The notes: generated by a model from the letters alone, not told the origin. Positions 45,298-56,229 are shown, counted from the first letter of the stretch. The stretch is DNA of 64,000 nt from Isoetes taiwanensis (GCA_021234155.1 JAJEKV010000003.1:29805166-29869165), one strand, 5' to 3'. Numbers and translations are program-made.

Positions 45298-45552
45298 CAT
45301 ATTCACACGGGGGGTGACGTAGGGCAGCGAGAGCCCTCGTATTTGTATTTTGCACGTACGAAATCAACACCATATAGTATTCCGCTTGAAATCTTATAGT
45401 ATTTTGTGAATCTTGTTATACAGTATAGCAAATCTTGTACTTGCATACCCCACAAACGAGGAACTTTACGTACGGTGTAGATTAAGGAATAAGGGGTGAA
45501 TATGCCTATCCAACAGCTCTCGTTGCCCGGAGTCACCCCCCGTGTGAATATG
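45298..45552 (+). mobile_element. Fold-back element F, copy 2, with extended arms
   Basis: Same core and 21-bp inverted ends as copy 1. Here the flanks are also inverted repeats, so the hairpin extends outward on both sides to about 45165 and 45680 (GGTTTGGGTG/CACCTAAACC, then the GGGCCC palindromes). The right flank is the right arm of the 419-bp inverted repeat. Confidence 0.8.
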
Positions 45553-45950
45553 CACCTAAACCAAAGGGGGTTTAAGGGGGATTTTAATTTAAATGTGTTG
45601 GATTCAATGGTTTCAATGGTAGTTATGTGTTGGTTATTATACTAAAAAAAAGTTTGGGCCCTTCGGGCCCTAAAAAAAACAAGCAGACGTAAGAATATTA
45701 ATTAATGTTAATGGTTGTTATGTGTTGGTTGTGATACTAAAAAATTTTTTGGGCCCTTCGGGCCTTAAAAAAGCCATAATATGAAACCTGAGAAACTATA
45801 ATGTTATAGCATACCGTAATTTAATTACATACGCTTCACCACAGCATTTAACTGTTAAATGGTATAGATATATAATTAGATTCTTCACCACAGCATTGTA
45901 TCCTGTATATGAATGGCATAAAAGCATAATTTGTCTCTTCATCACAATGT
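45532..45950 (-). repeat. 419-bp inverted repeat, right arm
   Basis: Near-perfect inverted copy of 42070-42488; see that entry. The distance between the arms is about 3.04 kb. Confidence 0.92.
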
Positions 45951-46118
45951 AAACATGAAATAGTATATGTCGCATTATTGTTCCTCTGGCAAAAGGACTC
46001 TTGACAGCTCTATTTCCAAGTGCCAAGGCCTAGCATTTAACATAATGGTTAAGGAAGAAAACACTTGAACATTAAAAAAGTAAATTAGAATTGGTCTGCA
46101 AGTTCCAAGATGTTCGGA

Positions 46119-47090
46119 TTAGAATAGAATAGAATATGATTTTATCGTCCACGGAGACCAACTGGTCTATGGGACCCAAGTACAAAGAAAGAGCAAAGAA
46201 GCGATTACTACCGTGGATTAAAAACCCCCCAAAGGGTTTTGGGAAAACCTTAGTAGCAATAAGGATGCTTGACATCTTTTTTTACGCACGCTTATATACA
46301 TAATCATAAGTACAAATGAGGTTAATGCCTGGACGGGGGGGCATAACTGAAGTCAAGGTCCATTACCTCCCGGAGGTAACGATCCCAACAAGCCTCTGAG
46401 GCCGTGCTCGTTAGCTCATGCAAGGCCCGATGGGGCACAACTAACCGAAAGCATACCGAGCCGGTTATGCTAGTCTGGCCGGACAGGGCACGGAGGGCGT
46501 GACTTTCATCCTCAATGGCGCCTGCTGGCAAAGATCGGACTTCGGTCCTCACGCGGCTCCCGAATCCATCTTCCTGTCTCAATGCGAAGGTGGTGTGCAC
46601 CTGTGCGAATGGAAGCAATCACCCTGCGCTTTTTCATGGGTAGATGGGTGCGCAGGTAGTGGTGTGGGCCCCTCGTGAGCATGGGATTAATCTGCTGTCG
46701 ATAATTTGCCACCTTGACATGTGACAGGGCCTCTGCATCCCAAAGCTTGGCCATGAAGCAAGCATCCAAGTATTGCTTCAAGGCAGCGCGTTCCTTCAGT
46801 GTATGCACTGGTCCACATCTGTGTGCCTGCACATTCCATAGCGAGAACCACTGGGCTTGCTTGTCTTTCCAGCAGGCTTTGAGTCGTTGCGGGCCCATCG
46901 CCACTGCCAAAGCAAGGTTGGGCAGCCGGACTTCATCCATAGCCACCACCTTCTGGAAGTAAATAATGTGACATTCCAGCGCAGCCCTCTGTAATGGAAG
47001 GAAGCCTGTCTCCTGGAGCAAGATCTGATATGGGACCGTGGACTTCACTCCCAGTGCCCGGGCCAAGAAGGCCTTCTGTACCTGCTCATG
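46119..47090 (-). pseudogene. LINE-D: C-terminal part of an ORF2
   Basis: The minus strand encodes the post-RT region of the LINE-A/B/C group: VPYQILLQETGFLPLQRAAL, RRVIASIRTGAHHLRIETGR and, in another frame after a break near 46520, a GAIEDESHALRAL finger remnant. The 3' part has the hairpin AGACCAGTTGGTCT and a (TATTC)n tail (46119-46136). It is GC-richer than its surroundings. The 5' end is truncated near 47090. Confidence 0.8.
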
Positions 47091-47660
47091 ATGCCAGCTT
47101 ATCTATAGGAATGAACAATCCCAGTCCTAGCAACACAAAATGGTGGATTACCTTCAAATATTAAATGGCAAGTAACAAACCATGTTTCAATCTAGAGGAA
47201 TGATCTAGATCCATGCAATTAAGTCGACTTTCTTTGCATGATATGCCCATGATCATTTGTCAAAATGTTTAGCTTCAAAGTCGAATATAACTACAACTAT
47301 AGAATTACTCAACTATCATTACACCCACCATAGATAAAATTAAATGCACTTACCTTGAACATGAAACCTTCTATAAGCAGCACTTGCTATTCATTCTATA
47401 AAAGATAAAAAGGAAATCAGACACATGAGTTAAAAAAGAAATCGGACACATTAGTAATGATGGAGCTAAAATAAAACAACTGGTTTTGATTGTCAACAAA
47501 TTCTATTTACCATAATTTCACGTTTTCTAATGCTGCAATACTGAAACATGTTCTCTCCAAGTGGTGCTTCAATTCCTTAGCTTCAAATCATGGTTAATTC
47601 CTTCTTTTGAGGGTTAAATACCTCATACGTAGGGAAAGGCTTACGGTGCTAGGAGGAGGC
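47091..47660. other. No recognised gene
   Basis: AT-rich DNA between LINE-D and the direct repeats. Nothing seen. Confidence 0.5.
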
Positions 47661-47663
47661 AGA

Positions 47664-48445
47664 ATGCATGTTCCCTAGCGCCATCCCTGTTTATGGCTCA
47701 TGCATCAAGGTGCAACACTTTCAACATGACATTATGCTGAAGTTCACCTAGTACATATTGAACAAAGAATTAATTTTCCACGTTACAGCAACATAGGAAT
47801 GCTGCACTTAAATCTTACCTCTAATTTCAGCCATAACAATAATGCGCCTGTGTAAAGAAAATTGAAATATCCCATCAACATCTGTCAATTTACCATAACA
47901 ATCAACCATGGCATTATATGAAACCATCCCGTTGAGGCATGTAGAAAAAGTTACATCTGCAAAGTTGTTCCTTCAGTGCCAACTCTTGACAGATAGTACA
48001 AAGAAGTGCAGCCATTTTCTATAGAGACGACGTGTATTGCAGAGGCAAATGCTCACACAACTGACTCTACATGCACAAAGCAATAAACGAATGTAGGCCT
48101 ACATGCAAATAAATTGGAAAAATGACAGAAAAAAGAAATGAAGAGAGCTGAACTAATAATCTAACTTATACATCTACTTACGTAAATGCAGCTTTCAATA
48201 TCCTTTTGCATTGATATACAACAATGATTTGCCCACGACTGCTCCAAAAGTTCCACTGTTTCTACTTTAAGTCAAGCTACTTTAAGTCTAGCTTCAGGGT
48301 ACCTAAATTAGATTCATCAGAAAAAAGGATAAGAATCATTTACAGCGGAAACATAAAATATTATCCTTGAAAATCTTAGCCCACTCTTTACCCTGTTTAA
48401 TAATGCAATATGAAGAGAGGATAATCTCAGAAGAAAAATAGATGC
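47664..48445 (+). repeat. Direct repeat D, copy 1
   Basis: Two blocks (47664-47890 and 48233-48445) recur at 48507-48722 and 48751-48887 plus 53189-53300. Shared words include GCATGTTCCCTAGCGCCATC, CACCTAGTACA, TTAATTTTCCACGTTACA, TTTCTACTTTAAGTCAAGCTA and CACTCTTTACCCTGTTTAAT. This copy is uninterrupted and shows the empty site for the Mutator-like element. 47891-48232 has no counterpart in copy 2. Confidence 0.75.
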
Positions 48446-48506
48446 CATTACTTATACACAGGGAAAAAGACATGCAACAAACAGAGTTGCCTCTTACAAT
48501 ATAAGT

Positions 48507-48887
48507 GCATGTTCCCTAGCGCCATCCCTGTTTATGGCTCAGGTGCAACACTTCCAACATGACATCATACTGAAGTTCACCTAGTACAGATTGAAGGAAG
48601 AATTAATTTTCCACGTTACAACAAGAAATACTGCACTTAAATCTTACCTCTAATTCTAGCCATGACAATAGTGCACCTGTGTAAAGAGAATTGAATTATC
48701 CCATTAACATCTGCCATTTGCCCCAATTTCCAACTTAATAGGTGGAACTCCCATGACTGCTCCAAAAGTTGCACTGTTTCTACTTTAAGTCAAGCTAGTT
48801 TAAGTCTAGCTTCGGGTACCTAAATTAGAATCGTCAAAAAAAGATAAGAATCATTTACAGCAGAAACATAAGAGATTATCCTTGGAA
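48507..48887 (+). repeat. Direct repeat D, copy 2, left part (interrupted by the MULE)
   Basis: Matches copy 1 up to ATTATCCTTGGAA, where the Mutator-like element begins. Homology resumes at 53189 with CCTTGGAAAGCTTAG. Confidence 0.75.
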
Positions 48888-49112
48888 GGGTGCAAATTTT
48901 TCTAGGGCTTTTTTGCTTGGGCATTTTGTTCTTTTTCTATCATTTTGATACTAATAGGAAGACAATTAAAATTATAGACTACAACTTGCTCATATTGGAC
49001 ACAAAACAGGAGATATTGATTCATAGAAGAGGCACAAGTCATGTGCTCTCAAAAGTACAAGTAAATATAGAAGATAATTGGCTAAAAAAAAAAAACGATT
49101 ACAATGCAAGTA

Positions 49113-50839
49113 TTACTGTAGAAGTTTCTCCAGAATAGCATCAGGTAGAATAGGCTGGATCAAAGTCAAGTCAACCACTGGATCTCTCTCGAATATCTTA
49201 GTGAGGACATAGAATATATGTTTGCAAGGTGTATAGTTGTTCTTCAATGCTTTGCCTTGGAAGTCAGGACAAGTGCAAGCAGGCTCGTTCTTGATGCTAA
49301 CTGTGTATGTGTTCTTCTCCCTTTTCAAATGGAAATCAACATGCTTTTTGGCCTCTACCACATTCATGCTCATTCTTACATCACCCATGTCTTTGCTCCT
49401 CTCTAGGTTCACTTCGCATTGCCTACTCAACTCTTTTACCATCTCGTCGCAATGGTGGCCCTGGTTGCAGTATCGTTGCTTCGCATGCATGAGCTGGTTC
49501 AACACTAGTCCTGTATAAACCCTCCAAGTTGTAGCCACCATTTTGAAGAATCTCATTGTGTAGCTGGTCTGGAAACTTAGAGCCATGTAAGAATTCATAG
49601 CGGCACTTCCTTTTCAGGTACAACAGTCCACTTATCTCATCCTGGGATTGTCTATTTCTCTTCCTTGTGTCGTCAATCCACTTCCTAAGTCTGCAGAACA
49701 TAACAACATATTAGATTAAAACAATGCAAAATTAAGTTGCTTACACAGGCTTACCTTCTCTGATTGCACAATGGTTCCAAGTGCATTAAGAGAGAATCTA
49801 CTTGTTCAGTAGTTATTTTGTCCACTTCTTCCGCATCTACCTCCATTAACATGCTTTTGCATATTTCGTCCATGGCAATCTCATTTTGCAGTTGCCTTGG
49901 TCCCATAGAACGAACTGAAGTTGAGGTACTATCAACTACATTCTTAAGTTTCTTGATTTCTAGTCTTGATTGTGCTCGTCTAATTGGATGGGAATGGGCA
50001 CTTGTGTGTATGACAAGTCTTGTATTCGTGGTACACTTTGGAAGACAATAGTATATCATAGCATCGCATAATGATATACAACGTGGTTGTTCTTTGCAGT
50101 ATGCACAAGTGACTGAGCCATGTGCATCACATATAGGACCAACATCTGGTCTAACATGAATACTACCACTCCACTGCAAGGAATTATGCTCACCTTTACT
50201 AAGAAAGTAATCACAACATGGATTCTGACATTGAAGGTAGCCACCACAATATGCAAGTCTAACAGTACCTTCAAGTGCAGGAGTGTTAGTGTGATTGTAA
50301 GTTGTCCACATATGTGGATCTTGATTTTGTTGCATACCCTCCATGCTACCCCCCGCTTCTTGTTGGCTAGGTAATTCAAACACAATTCTGCCATCATAGT
50401 AAGGTGTCAAACAAGCAAGCTTCCTAGGTTCCTTCACTTCCATCAAGATTCTTTTAAGCTTGCTATTACCACTCTGAAGTAACATCTTTGAGAAGGTTGA
50501 GTTGTACCCTTTCATTGAACCTGATGATGAAGAAGATGGCGATTCTAAATTTATTATTCTAGTGGGCTTATCTGGTAACAGACCACCATACACAATCACT
50601 GTGTTACCATAACGTGCATCGACCTTGTAACAATGGGTGCCTGCATCATTCTTGCATTCTTCCAACACATTGGAAAGACATTGTGGACCATATCCATTTT
50701 GAACAACACACAAGGCATCTATTGGGAAGTGAAAGAAGGATGCCAAAGCTTTGCTCTCTAGATTGCAAATTCCACCCATGAAAGGCATTGTCATTTCCTG
50801 TTCTCTTCCCCATCCTCTTACTGTGACGCGACTTTCCAT
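49113..50839 (-). pseudogene. MULE-encoded protein with GCM/FLYWCH-like zinc ribbon and SWIM finger
   Basis: Exon 1 (50839-49755, ATG at 50839) encodes about 360 residues. After an N-terminal helical region comes KRILMEVKEPRKLACLTPYY, then a zinc ribbon (AYCGGYLQCQNPCCDYF ... CAYCKEQPRCISLCDA ... LVIHTSAHSHPI) of the WRKY/GCM/FLYWCH type used by transposases to bind DNA. A 64-bp intron (49754-49691, GTAAGC...CTGCAG) leads to exon 2 (LRKWIDDTRKRNRQSQDEIS), which shifts frame near 49500-49600 into the SWIM domain (ACTCPDFQGKALKNNYTPCKH) and stops at 49113. I see no DDE catalytic core between the two domains. Either the core was deleted or this is a regulator-like derivative. Confidence 0.7.
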
Positions 50840-50939
50840 GAAGGAACTAACTGAAAGAATGTACAAGGATAGCCGGAACACATGGATATTTGATTTTAAA
50901 AAACCGTTAAGCAAGTCATTAATTGGATTCCTTTAAAAT

Positions 50940-51480
50940 AATATACCCGTTGTTGCAACGGAGAAATATGCCAACCAACGTTCATTTTTTAACGTTATAA
51001 TAACACACATTTGTAATACTAACATTCGTTAACATTTGAGAACCTTGTTCTAGCCATAGCCACATTTAACCTTGTTCGTTAACATTTGTTAACCTTGTTC
51101 TAGCCATAGCCAACATTTTTAATTGTTAACTGTAGTATTAACCATGGCATTTTTAATGTTAACCATTTTTAACCATGGCATTTTTAATGTTAACCGTACA
51201 TGTGTAACATACATTTTTAACCATGGCATTTGTAATGTTAACCGTACATGTTTAACATACATTTTTAGTGTTTAAGGTTAAACGTTACATTTTAAATGTC
51301 CCTTTTCAAAATACATGATGGTATTTCGAAATCTGCATGAAGTCATAGCTTACATAGTATGAAAATGAACGGTATTAAATGTGGATCGTTTAAAATGTGG
51401 ATCGTTTTAAGGTATGAACGGTATTTATCATTTTCGAATGATTCAGATGCTATTTACCAAGAAATATAGTAACAAAAAAA
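50940..51480. repeat. AT-rich internal repeats of the MULE
   Basis: Degenerate repetition of GTTAACCTTGTTCTAGCCATAG, TTTTTAACCATGGCATTT and AATGTTAACCGTACATGT. No coding signal. Together with the palindrome array it forms the intergenic part of the element. Confidence 0.6.
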
Positions 51481-51506
51481 AAAAAACGTAAGAAAGGAGA
51501 CAGAGC

Positions 51507-52322
51507 CTGGTCGGCGCCGACTGCGGTTTTATGCTGTTGTTTTTTACTTTGAAAACTACTTTTCATGCTCAACTTTTTATGCTGTTTTATGCTGGTCGGC
51601 GCCGACTGGGTTTAAGCATTCTTGACAATCACAGGTCGGCAATCTTAGATATTCTGGCATTTTTGAAAACTCGGTTTACTACTTTTTATGCTATTGCTTG
51701 TATCACTGGTCGGCGCCGACTGGGTTTAAGCATAGCTTCTCCATTCTTGACAGGGTTTTTTTTGCAAGTCCAATCTTCTGGGATTCCTCTGGGTTTTTCA
51801 TTGGTGACAGGTCGGAATCACAGGTAGCCATTTCCTCTGCATTTTACAATCACATGTCGGCATCTTACGTATTTGGCATTTTTAAAAACTCGGTTTTTTG
51901 CTCAAGTTTTTACTACTTTGTATTCTTCCAGCAATCACAGGTCTACTGGATTGAATTTTTTTGCTACCCGATTGCCTTTGAGGTCAATAAGGTAAGCATT
52001 TATTCAATATTTTTTTAGCATATAATCACTGGTCGGCGCCGACTGGCTTATGAGAAGTAGCTGTTCTGCTTGTATTGGTTCTTGCAGAAATATTTTGCAT
52101 CAAAAAAACATCTTCTTTGCAAGTAACCAACTGTATTTTTCTGTATGCATTTCAATGGTCGGCGCCGACTGCCCCTTTCGTCATACATTATAGCCATTCA
52201 GTTAACTGCAGAGCATTCAGGAAAACAATGTTTGCTTTGTGGCAAATAGGTAAGCTTTTATTACTTTCATTAGTTTTTGCATTGTTTCACTACATTCATT
52301 GTGACTGGTCGGCGCCGAGTGG
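51507..52322. repeat. Array of six GTCGGCGCCGAC palindromes
   Basis: Perfect 12-bp palindrome at 51510-51521, 51595-51606, 51709-51720, 52032-52043 and 52158-52169, and a one-base variant at 52308-52319. Flanks are also conserved (CTG before, TGG after). The intervening DNA is AT-rich and partly duplicated: the block ACAATCACAGGTCGGCA...TTTTGAAAACTCGGTTT at about 51625 recurs near 51846. Half-sites GGTCGG occur between. Each palindrome contains two opposed GCCGAC cores, the DRE/CRT core bound by plant AP2/DREB factors. Confidence 0.85.
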
Positions 52323-52529
52323 GTCTCATAGGCCTCTCAGATCACAGATCCTTCTTTGCATTTTAGTAGAATAAGTTGGTGACATTTAGTAGTGCCCGAG
52401 AAGCTGTCTCCTTTATATATCTTTTAGCTGGTTGACCTGCCTGAATTATATTAGATTTTGCTAAGCAAGATCTGCGTGGTTTTCATGAGCATCTTCTCGC
52501 ATAGAATAATCTGCAGTGCAAGGTGTTCA

Positions 52530-52652
52530 TTATTATGGAGTGGATATTGATGAAGGTTTGATTGAATTAGTGCTTTCACGACGCGGATGCACAAGAAAAG
52601 GATGAGTATGAGGATGTGGATGCTGAGGAAGTAGAGGAACCTTCAGACTAGT
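52530..52652 (+). other. Short acidic open frame, possible 3' exon of a plus-strand MULE gene
   Basis: Two adjacent frames give YYGVDIDEGLIELVLS and then HDADAQEKDEYEDVDAEEVE before a stop at 52650, separated by a one-base shift. Upstream CTGCAG-like acceptors exist. I cannot assemble a gene. Confidence 0.3.
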
Positions 52653-53489
52653 CAGTGAGTTAACCACTTTGGCTCTTTCAATTTTCCTTTTCTTTAATTG
52701 GCATTGATGATGTTTCTTTTCTCTTTTGCAGCCTTCTTCCTATTTACGTAGAGAGTACAGCCAAAAGAATGCAACTAGTGGCATCACCAACAATCAAAGA
52801 TAGCAAACAACAAAGATGCATATACATAGACGATGAAGCTACCATAGACTAGTTAACACACCAATACTGTCTTTTTTGGTATTTTTGGCATTTTTACATA
52901 TTTGAGCAAGAATATAAGTAGAAGTACAAGCATTTTGGGATTATTTAAATGTTTCAACTATATTTCATATAAAACACTTCCTTTCATTTGGAAAAAGAAA
53001 TATAAATATGAAATATGATGTCCTTGAGAAATGCAAACCTTCTTATAAAATTGCACTCTTCTTGGAAATTTTTTTCTTTGGAGCTTCTTTTCTTTTTTTG
53101 GCCACTCTATTTGGCTTTTTACAACCTTTATTTGTTTATAAAAGAACAAAGTGCCCAAGCAAAAAAGCCCTAAGAAAAAAACTTCCCACCTTGGAAAGCT
53201 TAGTCCACTCTTTACCCTGTTTAATTATGCAATATGAAGAGAAGAGAATATAAGAAGAAAAATAGGCGTCATTGCTTATCCACGGGGAAAAATGCATACA
53301 ACAAACAGAGCCACAGAGTTGCCTGAATAACATGAATAACTTGTCATACAACTTCCCATGCAAATTGCAGCTGCTTACCCTATAAATACACTTGAAGATG
53401 CTTGCTGGAGCAGAGCAAATCAAAAGTAGGATCTCTACTGCATGAAATATGTGGAGAACGCATGAAAATCTATGATCAAGCAATATTTT

Positions 53490-53520
53490 ATCTGAGCGAT
53501 GGCCCAATCATCGCTCAGAT
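53490..53520. other. Perfect 12-bp hairpin
   Basis: ATCTGAGCGATG (53490-53501), a 7-base loop GCCCAAT, then CATCGCTCAGAT (53509-53520). There is no T run after it. It could be a transposon tip, a protein site or an excision scar. Confidence 0.7.
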
Positions 53521-53763
53521 ATCACATAGTAATTATGACAACAATCTCATAATGTGCAACTTAAAGAAGACAAAACTCTAAATTGTTGAGTTTTAAGTAA
53601 GAACTATACTAAGGGATTCACACTCAGAGGATCTAACCGAGATTCTGTTCTACCAATATATGCCAACATAATTTACTTAGGACCTCCAAGGCCAACAGAA
53701 AAGCCTTAGAGCCTGATTATCTAGGCCTGAAATAATGAGACTTTCAATTTTCTTGTGACTCAC

Positions 53764-53886
53764 CTGGATACTATAGGATATACAAACATCTCCATAGCCA
53801 AGCTTTGAAGCTGCAAAATTTGACTTCCATAGATCACAAGGGAAACTCTTGTGATCACCACTGAGAGGAGGCTTGAAATCAGGAAC
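53764..53886 (-). CDS. Orphan internal exon, unidentified gene
   Basis: 41 codons between an acceptor (GATTGCAG before 53886, minus strand) and a donor (CAG|GTGAGT after 53764), phase 0 on both sides, no stop. It encodes VPDFKPPLSGDHKSFPCDLW and KSNFAASKLGYGDVCISYSI plus Q. A further minus-strand segment upstream ends AATTTTAG|GTATGA near 53972 and may be the preceding exon. No family recognised. The sequence looks like a gene fragment in repeat-rich DNA. Confidence 0.4.
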
Positions 53887-54369
53887 CTGCAATCGTCGAG
53901 GAAGGCTGCATGAGACTGGCAAAACGAAATTGAATAGATGTCGAAACTAAAACCCCTGCTCAAAATCATACCTAAAATTGGCCCTGTTTGCAAAGCGCCT
54001 CCACGGTGAATAGGGCAAAAATTATTTTCCACCTAGCAATCTAACTAACTCGAAAAAGGAATGAAACTCTAAAACCATAAAAAAAATATTCGATTTTTAG
54101 ATAATCGGATTTTTTTCCGGCGACGAAACCCTTCGAAATCTTAGGATAATGTATTTTATCTAATTTATAATTTCACCAATTCTATTGGTCTAATGTCATT
54201 TGGACGCTTTTTTTTTTTAAGTACTATCATACGTACTGTACGTATTAATATGTTAAGTACGGTATTAATAAGAGCTCAATTTGACCTGTCAACTTATAGG
54301 TATAGTACGTATAGTACTGTGAGGAAGGTACGGGACGTATGTAAACGTAAAATACGGGTATGTAAACAA

Positions 54370-56125
54370 CACTGTCGTGTACATATCGTCATAGTGGACA
54401 TGTACTAGTGACGCGGCAGTATAATATATGTATTTAACACCATATATTATGTTGGAATGTCACATTCTCCCCACCTTGCATTGATGTTGTCCGCAGCACA
54501 ACCGTCTTCTTACCTTGATATTTTGCATTAACTTTACAATATATTTAATTACATGCTTACTAGCTTACACAAGATTTAAGTGATTAGTCCGATAGTAAAA
54601 TTATATTTACTCTAGGCTTTAACAATATTTACGACATTTACATATGTTTTAGCGCGAGACTAATAATAATTTAGACAATAACGCTACATAGGTAAGGTTT
54701 TAATATCATTCACAAGAATTAGACATAAGGAGTTACATCCTTACCATGGTTTAGTTAACATCTTAGATAAGCATTACCTTGGAACCCTGCATGATTCTTG
54801 CTAGACTTCTTTAAGGCATGTATTTAATTATCTTACGGTAAGATTCCCACATTAATATTATAGTAATATTGGATATATTGGTTCCAATCATATTATATTT
54901 GAAGGTTCTATGATAACTTTCAAGCCTTTAAAATATCCTTCCCACAATTATATGGAGGCAATAATCCTAATTTAGAAAATATTTTAATTATTTATCATAT
55001 AGTTAGGGTTCTTTATCCTTAGATCCAAGAGTTAAGTGTGTAACTCTCGTTCGCCACTTGGTGATGCTTGAACCTTATAGGTATATACTTTACAATTGTT
55101 ATGCTTAAAATAAGACAATACGAAGGTTTAATTAACATGTTATGTAAACATTATCTTATTTATCCCAATACCAAGATATCTACACAAGACAAAACTTTGT
55201 GTAATTATTGCATTAATATTTAACTTATCTCAACGAGACATATTAAAGCTTGCAACACATTTGCTCACGTGGATTGCCCTAAGTGCATGCCACAATGATG
55301 TACTTTTAGTTTATATATTTTATGTGGTTTTAAGGGATCCACATCCTTGATTTATTTAACTGAGCTAGGCTACCCACAACCAAGCAGGCTCCTATGCACA
55401 GGCTGCATTTATTTGGGTACTAATAAGACTATCTAGGAACATCATCTATGAAGGCTCTTGGTCTCTATCCCTCTTTTCAATACACAAGAGATGCACACAG
55501 AGCAATACAATATCATCCAATGAACTGAAATAACAGAGTAAAGATTTAATCTTAGGTTCATTCATTAGTGACTAAGGTTCTCAGACTCTAAAGGTCATCT
55601 ACATCTAAGAATGGATGCAAATCTGGCAAATGTCGGTCAGGAGGCTGTTGCATAGCAGATCAAGCACATATCGGATCCTTGGCTCGCTCCTATGTTGTTG
55701 GAATGGGCTGAGATGCTTGAGTCACTACCCGAAAAATAGGTATAAATAGCAGAGGATAACGGGCATAAATGCTCACAAAGGGCAAATAAATGTCATTTAT
55801 GTGCCATTTGTGCGCATTAATTTATGCCATTTATTCCTATTTTTGTAGTAGTGAGTCTTGACGATCTGCTGGAACGTGAGATTCACTGCTGCTGGGAGGC
55901 CAGAATGAGTCGGGCACTTGAGCAATGCATGTTCCTGAGGTTGGAATCCAAAAAGGGGGGGGGGGGCTTTAGAGTTCCTGCCTCCTTATGCCCACGTTTT
56001 AGGGTTAGGGTCTAATGGGCTATATGGCTCATATGGGGTATTACCATGTGGCAATATATAATATATTCACATGTTGCATAACAATGGGTTCTAATGGTTG
56101 TGCCTTATGGTACAACCCTTTAAGA
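54370..56125 (-). mobile_element. Degenerate Ty3/gypsy remnant related to the chromovirus
   Basis: On the minus strand AAGGTGGGGAGAA (54465-54477) is a polypurine tract directly followed by TGTGACATTCC, the same LTR tip as the intact element, and preceded by CGGACAACATCAATGCA, its 3' untranslated block. So a 3' LTR starts at 54464 and runs down to about 54375. Upstream about 0.9 kb of AT-rich, non-coding internal DNA remains. 55365-56125 is the repeat shared with 28520-29165, probably the end of the left LTR. All coding sequence is lost. Confidence 0.65.
55723..55853. mobile_element. 131-bp CACTA-type MITE
   Basis: It starts CACTACCCGAAAAATAGG and ends CCTATTTTTGTAGTAGTG, with target duplication AGT (55720-55722 and 55854-55856). 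The paralogous repeat at 28520-29165 has the continuous sequence without insertion. The CACTA tips and 3-bp duplication define the En/Spm superfamily. No coding capacity. Confidence 0.88.
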
Positions 56126-56229
56126 AATTATTAATCAGTATGCATATGATACCTTTCTATTCTTGATAGCAGAATCTCTAAAATGCAAAGCTTCTACTTA
56201 GCACATTTTCCTTAGCCTCTAGAGACCTG

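Larger units (their letters stand above)
48888..53188 (-). mobile_element. Complete Mutator-like element, 4.3 kb, with 8-bp target duplication
   Basis: Inverted ends of about 50 bp: left GGGTGCAAATTTTTCTAGGG then CTTTTTTGCTTGGGCA.TTTG; the right end, reversed, gives TTCTTAGGGCTTTTTTGC then TTGGGCACTTTGTTCTTTT. CCTTGGAA is duplicated at 48880-48887 and 53189-53196, and the related repeat copy 1 shows the unoccupied sequence. Contents: a minus-strand zinc-ribbon/SWIM gene, an AT-rich run of GTTAACC words, an array of GTCGGCGCCGAC palindromes, and a plus-strand stretch ending in an acidic open frame. The superfamily call rests on end length, duplication size and the SWIM domain. Confidence 0.85.

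Noticed and set aside
51510-52319. CRISPR-like array of spaced palindromes
   Set aside because: Spacing is irregular, spacers are partly duplicated AT-rich DNA, and the genome is a plant's. It is an internal transposon repeat.
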